Shown piece by piece: positions 34,847-44,047 of a DNA stretch of 64,000 bases (its first letter is position 1; the number at the start of each line of letters is the position of its first letter). The notes beneath the pieces were generated by a model that was not told the DNA's origin, ran no database searches, and saw only the letters and a list, made by a program, of their open reading frames with translations. The translations under genes were made by a program, and so were the position numbers. This stretch comes from Leptothoe sp034932105 (GTDB taxonomy: Bacteria > Cyanobacteriota > Cyanobacteriia > Phormidesmidales > Phormidesmidaceae), in assembly GCF_034932105.1 (NCBI RefSeq), contig NZ_JAYGIG010000014.1, forward strand, positions 1-64,000, read 5' to 3'.

Positions 34847-36043
34847 CTAGTAAGTCTCAACGTGCCAGCGATGGGACTTCTTCATGTCCTTGCGATACTC
34901 AGGCCAATCTACACCGGTCTTAGCCGCTGCCATGGTTAGAGCCTCGTCGATGCCGCCTTCCATACCGCGCAGACCACAGATGTAAACATGGGTCTTCTCA
35001 TCTTGAATGAGACTCCAAAGTTCATCAGCATGTTCAGCAATTCGATGCTGAATGTACATGCGACCACCTTCAGAGTTCTGCTGCTCACGGCTAATGGCAT
35101 AGGTCAAACGGAAGTTGTCAGGATACTTATCCTGCATTTCCTCCAGCTCTTCCTTGTAAAGGATATTCTCGGTCTGAGGTACACCGAAGAACAACCAAGC
35201 CATGCCGTTGAAGCTGTAGTCAGGATTGGCCGCACGCTCATTGTCTTTGAACATGCGCCACAGGTAAGCCCGGAATGGAGCAATTCCAGTCCCCGTCCCC
35301 ATCATGATCACCGTTGCATCAGAATCATCGGGCAACAACATTTCCTTGCCCACAGGACCGGTGATCTTGACCTTAGTTCCAGGTTCTAGCCCACAGAGAT
35401 AGGTAGAGCAAACGCCATTAATGGTTTCGCCGCTTTCAGGGTGCTGATACGTCAGCTGACGTACGCACAAAGAAACGGTCTTATCGTCTACATCGTCACC
35501 ATGACGGGTGGAGGCGATAGAGTAAAGCCTCATCTTATGGGGCTTACCCTTGTCGTCAGAACCTTCCGGGATAATACCAATACTCTGACCTTCTACATAT
35601 TTAAGATCGCCTTGACTCAGGTCGAACTTAATGTGTTGAACAATCCCAATGCCGCCTTCGGCTACCAAAGGCTCATTGGATATGCATTCGCCCAGGTAAG
35701 GATCCTTGGGCTTGTAGGTATTAACCGGCACATCAGCACCAGGTTTCGTTGCTTTAGGTTTAGTTTCGGCCATAGGTTTAGTTTCTGCAGGTGCTGTTTG
35801 AGTCACAGGCAAAGCTGGCAAATCGCCGTTGACTGGACGAATGCTGACAATCTCACCTCCCATACGGGTAATGCGCCGAGTTTCTGCGGCCATACGCGCG
35901 TAGGGAACTGTCACAAAAGTGCTGCCACTCTGACGCACGGGCGCTGTACCCCCAGCTGCGGAGTCTAGCCCTTTGACCTCGTATATAAATAGACGGTTGC
36001 CAGAAATACTGAGACTACCGCCAATGACGCTCGAATTATACAT
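34847..36043 (-). CDS. petH: ferredoxin-NADP+ reductase with phycobilisome-linker domain
   Basis: Catalyses the last step of linear photosynthetic electron flow, reduced ferredoxin to NADPH. The 398-aa protein begins with a CpcD-like linker domain (residues 1-60, FIYEVKGLDSAAGGT), which docks it to phycobilisome rods. A Pro/Lys/Thr-rich hinge (about 75-105) follows, then the FAD domain (MRLYSIASTR, VCSTYLCGLEPG) and the NADP domain (MMGTGTGIAPFRAYLWRMF, LFFGVPQTENILYKEEL, VYICGLRGMEGGID), ending in HVETY. Met residues in the hinge (KPMAETKPK) could serve for a short FNR form by internal initiation, as known in Synechocystis. It is divergent from psbD. Confidence 0.95.
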   Translation of the reverse strand: MYNSSVIGGSLSISGNRLFIYEVKGLDSAAGGTAPVRQSGSTFVTVPYARMAAETRRITRMGGEIVSIRPVNGDLPALPVTQTAPAETKPMAETKPKATKPGADVPVNTYKPKDPYLGECISNEPLVAEGGIGIVQHIKFDLSQGDLKYVEGQSIGIIPEGSDDKGKPHKMRLYSIASTRHGDDVDDKTVSLCVRQLTYQHPESGETINGVCSTYLCGLEPGTKVKITGPVGKEMLLPDDSDATVIMMGTGTGIAPFRAYLWRMFKDNERAANPDYSFNGMAWLFFGVPQTENILYKEELEEMQDKYPDNFRLTYAISREQQNSEGGRMYIQHRIAEHADELWSLIQDEKTHVYICGLRGMEGGIDEALTMAAAKTGVDWPEYRKDMKKSHRWHVETY

Positions 36044-36521
36044 GCGCTGAACTTTGAGTATCTCCTAACCCTTCAGAAAGTTGGCTGAACCATCGATCTG
36101 AAACAAATCATCCACCTAGCGTATCATTCTGAGCGAAACGAAGTTAATGCCTAAGGCTAGGCAATTATGCGACGGACAAGGTCAGCTATCCCTGCCTATG
36201 ACTCATTTAGTAACCTAGCGAAGATATCCGAGAAAAACTATAAAATATGATGCTTTTCATTATTTTTTGAGGGCCACGCTGGTCACAAATAACCCCTGGC
36301 AAGGGTAAACGCTCATAAAAAGTGACATAAAATTTTACAAATCGGCCTATTTTAACTGCCTGTAAGCCTCAAGATTCAAGCCTTGCAGTCTTTTGTGTAG
36401 TCTGAGGACTTACATGACGGATTGTAAAAAAACGAAAGTCTATTTATCATAAAGTACGAGCCATAATCCTATCTGATGGTGATTACGACCATCCTGATGT
36501 GGATGCTTGTGACATACACAC

Positions 36522-36569
36522 GTCCCTAAAGGGTTGATATATATTTTCTAACTCTTTACCCATAGGGAC
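36522..36569 (+). promoter_or_regulatory. hairpin in the psbD 5' untranslated region
   Basis: GTCCCTA (36522-36528) pairs with TAGGGAC (36563-36569), and GGGT (36531-36534) with ACCC (36558-36561), around an AT-rich loop. It ends 25 bp before the psbD ATG. The 551-bp gap 36044-36594 separates petH and psbD and must hold both promoters. Apart from this hairpin and the ribosome-binding AGAGGA at 36583-36588, I can assign nothing in it with confidence. Confidence 0.45.
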
Positions 36570-36594
36570 TTATGCCATATTAAGAGGATTTGAG

Positions 36595-37653
36595 ATGACC
36601 ATTGCAATGGGCCGTGCTGGGGCCGATCGGGGCGTCTTTGACGTCGTTGATGACTGGCTCAAGCGCGATAGATTTGTATTCGTCGGCTGGTCTGGTTTGC
36701 TGCTATTCCCCTGCGCCTTTTTGGCGATTGGTGGTTGGCTAACTGGCACCACATTTGTCACGTCTTGGTATACCCACGGACTAGCATCTTCATACATTGA
36801 AGGCGCTAACTTTTTGACGGTAGCTGTATCGTCACCTGCGAATAGCATGGGCCATTCCCTGCTATTGCTTTGGGGCCCTGAAGCCCAAGGCTCTTTCGTG
36901 CGCTGGTGCCAAATTGGCGGACTGTGGACGTTTGTAGCTCTCCACGGTGCGTTTGCGCTGATTGGCTTTATGCTGCGTCAGTTCGAGGTGGCTCGTCTGG
37001 TAGGACTTCGTCCCTATAATGCGATCGCGTTCTCGGCCCCTATTGCCGTGTTCGTGTCCGTGTTCTTGATGTACCCCTTGGGCCAATCCAGCTGGTTTTT
37101 TGCCCCTAGCTTTGGCGTAGCGGCAATTTTCCGCTTCTTGCTGTTCTTACAGGGCTTCCACAACTGGACCCTAAACCCCTTCCACATGATGGGCGTTGCT
37201 GGTGTCTTGGGTGGAGCGCTGCTGTGCGCCATTCACGGAGCTACCGTGGAGAATACGCTGTTTGAAGATGGCGATGGTGCCAACACGTTCCGCGCATTTG
37301 AGCCCACTCAAGCAGAAGAAACCTACTCCATGGTGACCGCTAACCGATTCTGGTCTCAGATTTTCGGTATTGCGTTCTCCAACAAGCGTTGGTTACACTT
37401 CTTTATGCTGTTTGTGCCTGTCACTGGACTTTGGATGAGTGCAGTGGGCATTGTCGGTCTCGCCCTCAACCTGCGAGCCTATGACTTTGTGTCCCAGGAG
37501 ACTCGCGCAGCCGAAGACCCTGAATTCGAAACGTTCTACACCAAGAACATTCTGCTTAACGAAGGTATTCGTGCGTGGATGTCCTCCCAGGATCAGCCCC
37601 ACGAGAAGTTTGTATTCCCCGAAGAGGTACTGCCACGTGGTAACGCTCTCTAG
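36595..37653 (+). CDS. psbD: photosystem II reaction-centre protein D2
   Basis: D2 binds the plastoquinone QA, Tyr-D, P680 chlorophyll and the non-heme iron in the thylakoid membrane. The 352-aa product is full-length with five membrane helices and standard landmarks: SPANSMGHSLLLLWGPEAQG, HGAFALIGFMLRQFEVARLV, NPFHMMGVAGVLGGALLCAI (His ligands), EETYSMVTANRFWSQIFGIA and the C-terminus FVFPEEVLPRGNAL. The Shine-Dalgarno AGAGGA lies 6 bp before the ATG. The gene overlaps psbC by 17 bp. Cyanobacteria often carry a second, stand-alone psbD; this is the psbDC copy. Confidence 0.98.
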   Translation: MTIAMGRAGADRGVFDVVDDWLKRDRFVFVGWSGLLLFPCAFLAIGGWLTGTTFVTSWYTHGLASSYIEGANFLTVAVSSPANSMGHSLLLLWGPEAQGSFVRWCQIGGLWTFVALHGAFALIGFMLRQFEVARLVGLRPYNAIAFSAPIAVFVSVFLMYPLGQSSWFFAPSFGVAAIFRFLLFLQGFHNWTLNPFHMMGVAGVLGGALLCAIHGATVENTLFEDGDGANTFRAFEPTQAEETYSMVTANRFWSQIFGIAFSNKRWLHFFMLFVPVTGLWMSAVGIVGLALNLRAYDFVSQETRAAEDPEFETFYTKNILLNEGIRAWMSSQDQPHEKFVFPEEVLPRGNAL

Positions 37654-39016
37654 TAACTACATTTCGGGTCGTGACCAGCAATCCACCGGTTTTGCCTGGT
37701 GGTCTGGAAACGCCCGTCTGATTGACTTGTCCGGTAAGCTCTTGGGTGCCCATGTTGCCCATGCTGGTCTTATCGTTCTATGGACCGGTGCGATGACCTT
37801 ATTTGAGGTCTCACACTTTGTCCCCGAAAAGCCCCTGTATGAGCAGGGCTTTATCCTACTCCCCCACCTAGCCACTTTGGGCTGGGGCGTAGGTCCTGGT
37901 GGTGAAGTTGTTGACACATTTCCCTACTTTGTCGTTGGTGTACTCCACCTAATTTCTTCTGCAGTTCTAGGCCTGGGCGGTGTATATCACGCTGTTCGTG
38001 GTCCTGAAACCCTAGAAGAGTATTCCAGCTTCTTCCAGCAGGACTGGAAGGACAAGAATCAGATGACCAATATTATTGGCTATCACCTGATTTTGCTGGG
38101 CTGTGGCGCTCTGTTACTCGTATTCAAAGCCACCTTGTTTGGCGGTGTTTACGATACCTGGGCCCCTGGCGGTGGTGACGTTCGTGTTATCACTAATCCC
38201 ACCCTTGACCCGGCTGTTATCTGGGGCTATTTAGTTGGCGCTCCCTTCGGTGGCGACGGCTGGATTGTCGGTGTTGACAGCATGGAAGACATCATCGGTG
38301 GCCACATCTGGATTGGTTTGATCTGCATCTCCGGCGGTATCTGGCACATTCTGACCACGCCTTTTGGCTGGGTTCGTCGTGCCTTCATCTGGTCCGGTGA
38401 AGCTTATCTTTCCTACAGTTTGGGTGCGTTGTCCATGATGGGCTTCATCGCGTCCTGCTTCGTGTGGTTTAACAACACTGCCTATCCCAGTGAGTTCTTT
38501 GGTCCTACTAATGCTGAGTCTTCCCAGGCCCAGGCCATGACCTTCTTGGTTCGTGACCAGCGCATGGGTGCCAACATTGGTTCTGCCCAAGGTCCTACAG
38601 GTCTTGGTAAGTATCTGATGCGCTCCCCCACTGGTGAGATCATTTTCGGTGGTGAGACCATGCGTTTCTGGGACTTTGATGGTCCTTGGCTATCTCCCCT
38701 CCGTGGAACTAACGGCCTAGACCTAGACAAGCTTAAGAATGACATTCAGCCTTGGCAGGTACGTCGTGCTGCTGAGTATATGACCCACGCGCCCAACGCG
38801 TCGATCAACTCCGTAGGTGGCGTTATCACTGAGATTAACTCTGTTAACTTTGTGAACCCCCGTCAGTGGTTGTCTACTTCTCACTTCGTTCTAGGCTTCT
38901 TCTTCTTGGTTGGTCACCTCTGGCATGCGGGCCGTGCTCGTGCTGCTGCAGGTGGTTTCGAGAAAGGTCTTGACCGGGCGAATGAGCCAGTGTTGGCTAT
39001 GGACGACCTAGACTAA
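37637..39016 (+). CDS. psbC: photosystem II core antenna protein CP43
   Basis: A chlorophyll-binding inner antenna of photosystem II, also a ligand donor to the Mn4Ca cluster. I choose the GTG at 37637, inside the psbD 3' end, giving VTLSSNYISGRDQQSTGFAW and 459 aa. The frame is open further upstream only because it runs through psbD. Key motif GGETMRFWDFDGPW carries the Glu and Arg near the Mn cluster in the large lumenal loop; repeated His in the six helices bind chlorophyll. The psbD-psbC overlap is conserved in cyanobacteria and chloroplasts and implies translational coupling. Confidence 0.97.
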   Translation: MVTLSSNYISGRDQQSTGFAWWSGNARLIDLSGKLLGAHVAHAGLIVLWTGAMTLFEVSHFVPEKPLYEQGFILLPHLATLGWGVGPGGEVVDTFPYFVVGVLHLISSAVLGLGGVYHAVRGPETLEEYSSFFQQDWKDKNQMTNIIGYHLILLGCGALLLVFKATLFGGVYDTWAPGGGDVRVITNPTLDPAVIWGYLVGAPFGGDGWIVGVDSMEDIIGGHIWIGLICISGGIWHILTTPFGWVRRAFIWSGEAYLSYSLGALSMMGFIASCFVWFNNTAYPSEFFGPTNAESSQAQAMTFLVRDQRMGANIGSAQGPTGLGKYLMRSPTGEIIFGGETMRFWDFDGPWLSPLRGTNGLDLDKLKNDIQPWQVRRAAEYMTHAPNASINSVGGVITEINSVNFVNPRQWLSTSHFVLGFFFLVGHLWHAGRARAAAGGFEKGLDRANEPVLAMDDLD

Positions 39017-39040
39017 GTTTTTGGTCTGATTTCGTCTGAT

Positions 39041-39072
39041 AAAAAGCCTCTGCCTCTGGGCAGAGGCTTTTT
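39041..39072 (+). terminator. terminator of psbDC
   Basis: AAAAAGCCTCTGCC (39041-39054) and GGCAGAGGCTTTTT (39059-39072) form a perfect 14-bp stem with a TCTG loop, followed by TATTTTTT. This is a strong intrinsic terminator. Confidence 0.92.
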
Positions 39073-39184
39073 TATTTTTTGCCCCCCTGTCCTGGGCCCC
39101 CTTGTCCTGGGTCTAATCCCATCTGGTCATGGGTGCTGAAACGGTTTTAGAATGCAGGGTGAGTACTGTTGCGATCGCTAATTT

Positions 39185-39682
39185 ATGAGGTATCTAAGCT
39201 CTATTCACTGGCGGCATTGGCTGCTGAGCTGTCTGTTGATGGGGGTGATGTGTTTGAGTTGGGGGCATCCGGCCCAAGCTGAGAATTTTGATCGCCAGAG
39301 TCTGCGGCAACGGAGTTTTGTGGGACAGGATTTGCGGCGCAACAATTACACCAGTACCGATATGGCTGAGGCAGATTTGAGTAATACCGATCTGCGGGGT
39401 GTGAGACTGTTTGACACAAACCTGACCAAGGCCAATTTAGAAAACGCCAATATGACCGGAGCCACCCTGGATGGAGCCCGGTTTATTCGAGCCAACCTGA
39501 AGAATGCCATTCTTGAGGGAGCCTATGCTTTTAGCACAGATTTTCGAAAGGCGGATATTGCCGGGGCTGACTTTACCGATGTGGACTTGGATGCCAAAAC
39601 CAATGACATGCTGTGTGAAGTGGCCACAGGCACTAATCCGGTGACGGGACGGAATACGAAGGACACCCTCTACTGCCCCTAG
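39185..39682 (+). CDS. lumenal pentapeptide-repeat protein
   Basis: 165 aa. It has a signal peptide (hydrophobic LLSCLLMGVMCLSWG, cleavage near PAQAEN), so it is lumenal or periplasmic. About 10 pentapeptide repeats of A(D/N)LxN type follow from residue 60 (MAEADLSNTDLRGVRLFDTN, ANLENANMTGATLDGARF), forming a right-handed beta helix. The tail has two cysteines (LCEVATG and TLYCP) that may form a disulfide, as in chloroplast lumenal pentapeptide proteins such as TL17. The function is unknown. The start ATG at 39185 follows a HIP1-like GCGATCGC. Confidence 0.85.
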   Translation: MRYLSSIHWRHWLLSCLLMGVMCLSWGHPAQAENFDRQSLRQRSFVGQDLRRNNYTSTDMAEADLSNTDLRGVRLFDTNLTKANLENANMTGATLDGARFIRANLKNAILEGAYAFSTDFRKADIAGADFTDVDLDAKTNDMLCEVATGTNPVTGRNTKDTLYCP

Positions 39683-39696
39683 TGCCCCTAGCCATC

Positions 39697-40380
39697 CTAG
39701 CCATAACCGTGGGTCGCCAGGAAATCCAGCGATATATCGGGTGGTGGGTTGTGGTTGTCGGGTCGATCACTGGCCGATCCAACGCCTAACTGAGTAAAGC
39801 GCTCCACATATTTACCTAAGATGTCACCTTCAAGGTTGACAGCATCGTTAGGGCGCAGATACTGCAAATTCGTTTCGTCATAGGTAACTGGAATCACCGC
39901 CACCTTGAACCAGTCACCGGAGGGACTGCAATCAGCAATGGTCAGGCTAATGCCGTTTACCCCTACGCTGCCCTTGGGCACGATGTAGCGTGCCACCTGG
40001 GGGTTGGGCACTGTAAAGCTAATTTCCCAGGCACTGTCGGTTTGGATAATCTCACTGACATAGCCCTGACCGTCCACATGGCCGGTGACGAAATGCCCCC
40101 CAATTTTAGAGCCCACCCGCAGGGACGACTCCAGATTGACGGGGCGCTGGGTGGAATTTTGCCCTAAGGTAGAACGCTTTAGGGTTTCGGGCGATGCCGT
40201 CACCCTAAAACCCTGGGGCAAAATAGTTGCAACCGTCAGGCAAACACCGTCTACAGCAATGCTATCCCCCAAGGCAATGTCTGCCATGATTGAGTCACAG
40301 GGAGCAAGACAACTAATCTGTAGGCGATCATTTGCCAAGGGTTGCAGCTTTCCTAAAGCTTGAATTAGTCCGGTAAACAC
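39697..40380 (-). CDS. ribE: riboflavin synthase alpha subunit
   Basis: Dismutates two molecules of 6,7-dimethyl-8-ribityllumazine to riboflavin. The 227-aa protein shows the internal duplication of two lumazine-binding domains: MFTGLIQALG, GDSIAVDGVCLTV and GGHFVTGHVDGQGYV, then the second copy with KGSVGVNGISLTIAD. The C-terminal extension (about 20 residues after KYVERF) is specific. It converges with the pentapeptide gene, 14 bp apart. No FMN riboswitch-like structure is recognisable upstream. Confidence 0.93.
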   Translation of the reverse strand: MFTGLIQALGKLQPLANDRLQISCLAPCDSIMADIALGDSIAVDGVCLTVATILPQGFRVTASPETLKRSTLGQNSTQRPVNLESSLRVGSKIGGHFVTGHVDGQGYVSEIIQTDSAWEISFTVPNPQVARYIVPKGSVGVNGISLTIADCSPSGDWFKVAVIPVTYDETNLQYLRPNDAVNLEGDILGKYVERFTQLGVGSASDRPDNHNPPPDISLDFLATHGYG

Positions 40381-40479
40381 ATTCTTAGGGTGGTTTTAAG
40401 GGATGATGTCAGGCAAAAAATATAGATGATTGCGCCATAGAGCGGGGGGAATGTTCCAATTATCCCAGTCCCTATCAGG

Positions 40480-40528
40480 TTCATGACACGGGTTCATTAC
40501 ATAGCTTCATGAGACAGGTTCATTACAT
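40480..40528. repeat. imperfect 26-bp direct repeat in the ribE / nuclease gap
   Basis: TTCATGACACGGGTTCATTA (from 40480) and TTCATGAGACAGGTTCATTA (from 40506) are direct copies with two differences. The surrounding gap 40381-40900 holds the two divergent promoters; I see no gene in it. Confidence 0.8.
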
Positions 40529-40900
40529 CGGTACGGATGTGTAACAAACTGGGCCCTAGATAAAGATTTTCAGAATCTAAATGAAGATTTTTATGCAATC
40601 GCCAATAAGCTGGGCGGACTCTTTTAGCTTAGATATGGAACATGTTTGCACCAGTTAATCAGCCCATATCCAGGCTGATGCTGCTTTTTCAGGCTGAACT
40701 GTCGTATTTCCAAGGTAGTTTGACACAGTCTAAAAAATTACCGTTGCTGATTTAGGGACTAGACCGATCTGTGAAAATGGGCATTATGTCAGGGTTTCCT
40801 AGATTAAATCATCCCAAGGATCAGCGATACCGAATAATTTTCAGGTGCTAAAGTCTAGTTATTGGGTCAGATTCCTGCGGAGCCAAGAGGATTAATATCC

Positions 40901-41398
40901 ATGATCGAAATGAAAGTTGCTGGCATTGCACTGGATGCGGTTTCACGAAATCCTGTCATTTTGCTGCGTGACGCATCGGAACGACGAGCACTGCCGATTT
41001 TTATTTCTAATGAACAGGCCCGGTCCATTATCGTTGCTTTGGAAAACGAAGAGTCGGTGCGTCCCATGACCCACGACTTGTTTGCCAACATCCTAGACGA
41101 CTGGGACATGACCTTAGACCGGGTGGTGATTCATTCCTTAAAGGACAATACCTTCTATGCCATCATGACCATCAAGCAGGGGGAGGTGACTAAGGAATTG
41201 GACTCGCGCCCCAGTGATGCCATTTCCATCGCCCTGCGCATGGGAGCCCCCATCTGGGTGATGGAAGAGGTGGTGGCTGATGCTTCTATTCCCGTTGATC
41301 GAGAAGCGGATGAAGCTGAAAAAGAGGCGTTCCGGGATTTTGTTTCCAACCTCAGTCCGTCCGACTTTACCCAAAAGGGACGGTCTTCTAATCAGTAA
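40901..41398 (+). CDS. bifunctional nuclease family protein (DUF151)
   Basis: 165 aa from the ATG at 40901 (MIEMKVAGIALDAVSRNPVI), preceded by AGAGG. The core LPIFISNEQARSIIVALENE, MTHDLFANILDDW and RPSDAISIALRMGAPIWVMEEV are the DUF151 signature, shared with plant bifunctional nucleases and a wide set of bacterial proteins. DNase/RNase activity has been shown for some members; the cellular role in cyanobacteria is unclear. The tail is acidic and then polar. Confidence 0.88.
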   Translation: MIEMKVAGIALDAVSRNPVILLRDASERRALPIFISNEQARSIIVALENEESVRPMTHDLFANILDDWDMTLDRVVIHSLKDNTFYAIMTIKQGEVTKELDSRPSDAISIALRMGAPIWVMEEVVADASIPVDREADEAEKEAFRDFVSNLSPSDFTQKGRSSNQ

Positions 41399-41468
41399 TG
41401 GTCCATCACCATTTAAGGCATGACTCATGACTCCGGGGGGCATGGGCTCGAAAGATGCATTATGAGCA

Positions 41469-42575
41469 ATGCACTATAGGCGTTTTGGTAAAACTGAATT
41501 AAATCTGTCTGTGTTTTCCCTGGGGACCATGCGTTGCTTGGAGGATGCCGATAGGTTTCAGCAAGTGTTGGGCGATGCGATCGCACGCGGCATTAACCAC
41601 ATTGAAACGGCGCGGGCCTATGGCCAAAGCGAGCGTTATCTGGGCCAAGCCCTGAAGAGTCTGAATCGATCTGAGTTGGTTTTAACCACTAAGCTTTTGC
41701 CCGGTAGCGATGTCGATCGACTGGTGGATGAATCCTTGGAACGCTTGGGCACCGACTATATTGACTGCCTGGCTATCCACGGGGTGAACACCCCTGACCA
41801 TTTACAGCAGGTTGACACCATGGGGCCGGGGCTGGCCCAAGTGGTGGATGATGGCCGGGTGCGCCATGTGGGGGCCTCTAGCCATGGGGCATTGGAGGTG
41901 GTGATGGGTGCGATCTCAATCCCTATCCTCAGCTTTATCAACCTCCACTACTACTTTTTTAACCCGCGCAACGCCGCCGCCATTGACCTAGCCCACCAGC
42001 GGGACCTGGGCATTTTTATCATTTCCCCCGCTGACAAGGGCGGCCAGCTCTACCAGCCATCCGGCACCCTGAAAGCCACCTGCGCCCCCTTTGACCCACT
42101 GTTGCTCACCTACCGTTGGCTGCTAAGCGATCCGCGCATCACCACCCTCAGCGTCGGGCCAGCCCTCCCAGCGGAACTAGATTGGCCCCTCCAGGTCGCT
42201 GACCGCACCCTACCCCTAACCGCCGAGGAACAAGCCGCCCTAGACAGGCTGGGGCAGCAACAACAGGCGGTACTGGGGGCCGACCAATGCCGCCAATGTT
42301 ATGACTGTTTGCCCTGTCCCGAGGCGATCAATATTCCGGAAGTGCTGCGCCTGCGCAACTTGGCCGTGGCCCATGACATGACCCAGTTTGGTCAGTATCG
42401 CTATGGCATGTTTGAACGGGCCGGTCACTGGTTCCCCGGTCGCCAGGGCAGTCGCTGCACCGACTGCGGTGACTGTCTGCCCCGCTGCCCCGAGCAGTTA
42501 GATATCCCGACGCTACTGCGCGACACCCATGAACGGCTTAAAGGCCCCGAACGCAGACGGTTGTGGAGTAATTGA
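41469..42575 (+). CDS. aldo/keto reductase with C-terminal 4Fe-4S domain
   Basis: 368 aa. The N-terminal TIM-barrel (MHYRRFGKTELNLSVFSLGTMR, INHIETARAYGQSERYLG with catalytic Tyr, LGTDYIDCLAIHGVN) is a standard aldo/keto reductase. After about residue 270, two cysteine groups appear, CRQCYDCLPCP and CTDCGDCLPRCP, both ferredoxin-like 4Fe-4S binding motifs. The fusion suggests electron supply from an iron-sulfur partner rather than only NADPH. Substrate unknown. The ATG at 41469 gives the standard MHYRRFGKTE start. Confidence 0.87.
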   Translation: MHYRRFGKTELNLSVFSLGTMRCLEDADRFQQVLGDAIARGINHIETARAYGQSERYLGQALKSLNRSELVLTTKLLPGSDVDRLVDESLERLGTDYIDCLAIHGVNTPDHLQQVDTMGPGLAQVVDDGRVRHVGASSHGALEVVMGAISIPILSFINLHYYFFNPRNAAAIDLAHQRDLGIFIISPADKGGQLYQPSGTLKATCAPFDPLLLTYRWLLSDPRITTLSVGPALPAELDWPLQVADRTLPLTAEEQAALDRLGQQQQAVLGADQCRQCYDCLPCPEAINIPEVLRLRNLAVAHDMTQFGQYRYGMFERAGHWFPGRQGSRCTDCGDCLPRCPEQLDIPTLLRDTHERLKGPERRRLWSN

Positions 42576-42762
42576 CTAGGGATTAACAGGGATTAACCAG
42601 CCAGAGTCTTAAATTCTCCCAATGACTCTGGGGATATAGAGGCCGGCTGAGGTATGGTTAGGCCTTGACAAACGCCTAACCCACCCTTGAGGCTCATTTT
42701 TTATGGTTGCGATTTCGCGTACGCATCTATCCCAGACAGACCAGACCTGACCTGACGAGCGC

Positions 42763-43959
42763 GTGGCTGTTTTGCTCATGGGATACGGCGAAGTAGAGAG
42801 CTACGAAGACTTTGCCAACTACAACGAGCAAGCCCTTAACCTACTGACAGCCAAGTTTGCTCCGGTACCCACCTGGATTTATCCCCCCATCGCCAAACTG
42901 TTAGCGATATTTGATCGCCATGAATGGGATCACCAGCACGATCACTTTATTTCCCCCCACAATGCCATTTTTGAGCGTCAGCGCGACGGCATTGAAAAGC
43001 ATATGAAGGCAAAGTGGGGCGACCGGGTGAGTGTCTTTAAGGCCTTTAACTTCTGTGCTCCCCATTTACCCCACCAGGTGTTGGCAGAAATTCAAGCCCA
43101 AGGCTTTACTAAGTTGCTGATCTACCCACTGCTGGTGGTGGATTCCATCTTTACCAGTGGTATTGCTGTCGAACAGGTGAATAACGCCTTAGCCAAGACC
43201 TTTCAAGGGGGAGAAGATCACTGGCTCCAGGGCACCCGATACATGCCGTCCTTCTTTAACCAGCCTGACTATATCGATCTGCTGGCTCGCCAGGTGGAGG
43301 ATAAAATTCGGGAGCATCTAGCGGTTGCACACCTACCGTCCCAAACCGGGATTGTGTTGATGAACCATGGCTGTCCTCACAAAGCGAAGGGATTTACCTC
43401 TGGCATTACCGAAAGTCAGCTGCTCTATGATGCTGTGCGGGAACGGCTGATTTATAACTATCCCTTGGTAACCATTGGTTGGTTAAACCACGATACGCCG
43501 CTGATCGATTGGACCCAGCCCAATGTCACCCTAGCAGCTCAAAACCTCATAGATTTGGGGGCTACGGCCTTGGTCTTTATGCCCATTGGCTTTGTCACCG
43601 AGAACCATGAAACCCTGTTGGATGTGGATCACATCATTGGTCACCTGCGCCGCAAGTGCCCGGATGTCACCTACGTGCAAATGCCCTGTGTCAATGACAC
43701 CGATGAGTTTCTGGCCATGGCTGCGGGCTGGGTTGATGGACTGATTTCAGACCTGATGGGGGATCAGGGCATGGTGGTGAGTCAACGTCACCGGGAGAGC
43801 ATTGCAGAAGAACTGCTCCATAGCCATGATGGTCATCACCATGACCATGGCGACCATCATCATGATGGCCATCACCATGGTGAGCATAGTCATCACCACG
43901 GTGAGCACAGTCACCAGCATGAGAAGCAAGCGCAACCGGCGGCCCATCACAGTCATTAG
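42763..43959 (+). CDS. ferrochelatase-like protein with His-rich C-terminal tail
   Basis: 398 aa from GTG 42763 (VAVLLMGYGEVESYEDFANY). The two-domain chelatase fold shows conserved-looking blocks: YPLLVVDSIFTSGIAVEQVN, VLMNHGCPHKAKGF (candidate metal-site His) and PIGFVTENHETLLDVDHI, parallel to the VSEHIETL block of HemH. The last 45 residues hold about 20 histidines, suggesting metal storage or delivery. A better-supported start (ATG 42703 with GAGG upstream) is in the same frame but is followed by an in-frame TGA at 42748, so the N-terminus is unclear. It is not the standard HemH, which is at 21137-22300; the chelated metal and tetrapyrrole are unknown. Confidence 0.72.
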   Translation: MAVLLMGYGEVESYEDFANYNEQALNLLTAKFAPVPTWIYPPIAKLLAIFDRHEWDHQHDHFISPHNAIFERQRDGIEKHMKAKWGDRVSVFKAFNFCAPHLPHQVLAEIQAQGFTKLLIYPLLVVDSIFTSGIAVEQVNNALAKTFQGGEDHWLQGTRYMPSFFNQPDYIDLLARQVEDKIREHLAVAHLPSQTGIVLMNHGCPHKAKGFTSGITESQLLYDAVRERLIYNYPLVTIGWLNHDTPLIDWTQPNVTLAAQNLIDLGATALVFMPIGFVTENHETLLDVDHIIGHLRRKCPDVTYVQMPCVNDTDEFLAMAAGWVDGLISDLMGDQGMVVSQRHRESIAEELLHSHDGHHHDHGDHHHDGHHHGEHSHHHGEHSHQHEKQAQPAAHHSH

Positions 43960-43998
43960 ATTGGCTGTGGCTTAGGTTGATTTAACCCGGTTTAAGCG

Positions 43999-44036
43999 AA
44001 AATGGTCGGTGGCGAATAAACGCCACCGACCATTTT
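43999..44036 (+). terminator. terminator of the ferrochelatase-like gene
   Basis: AAAATGGTCGGTGGCG (43999-44014) and CGCCACCGACCATTTT (44021-44036) form a perfect 16-bp stem with a 6-nt loop and a T-run end. The next gene begins 11 bp later. Confidence 0.88.
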
Positions 44037-44047
44037 TATAATTTCCG

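Noticed and set aside
42748..42750. TGA as selenocysteine codon
   Set aside because: It lies in a variable N-terminal extension, no SECIS-like hairpin is apparent, and the family has no catalytic residue at that place.
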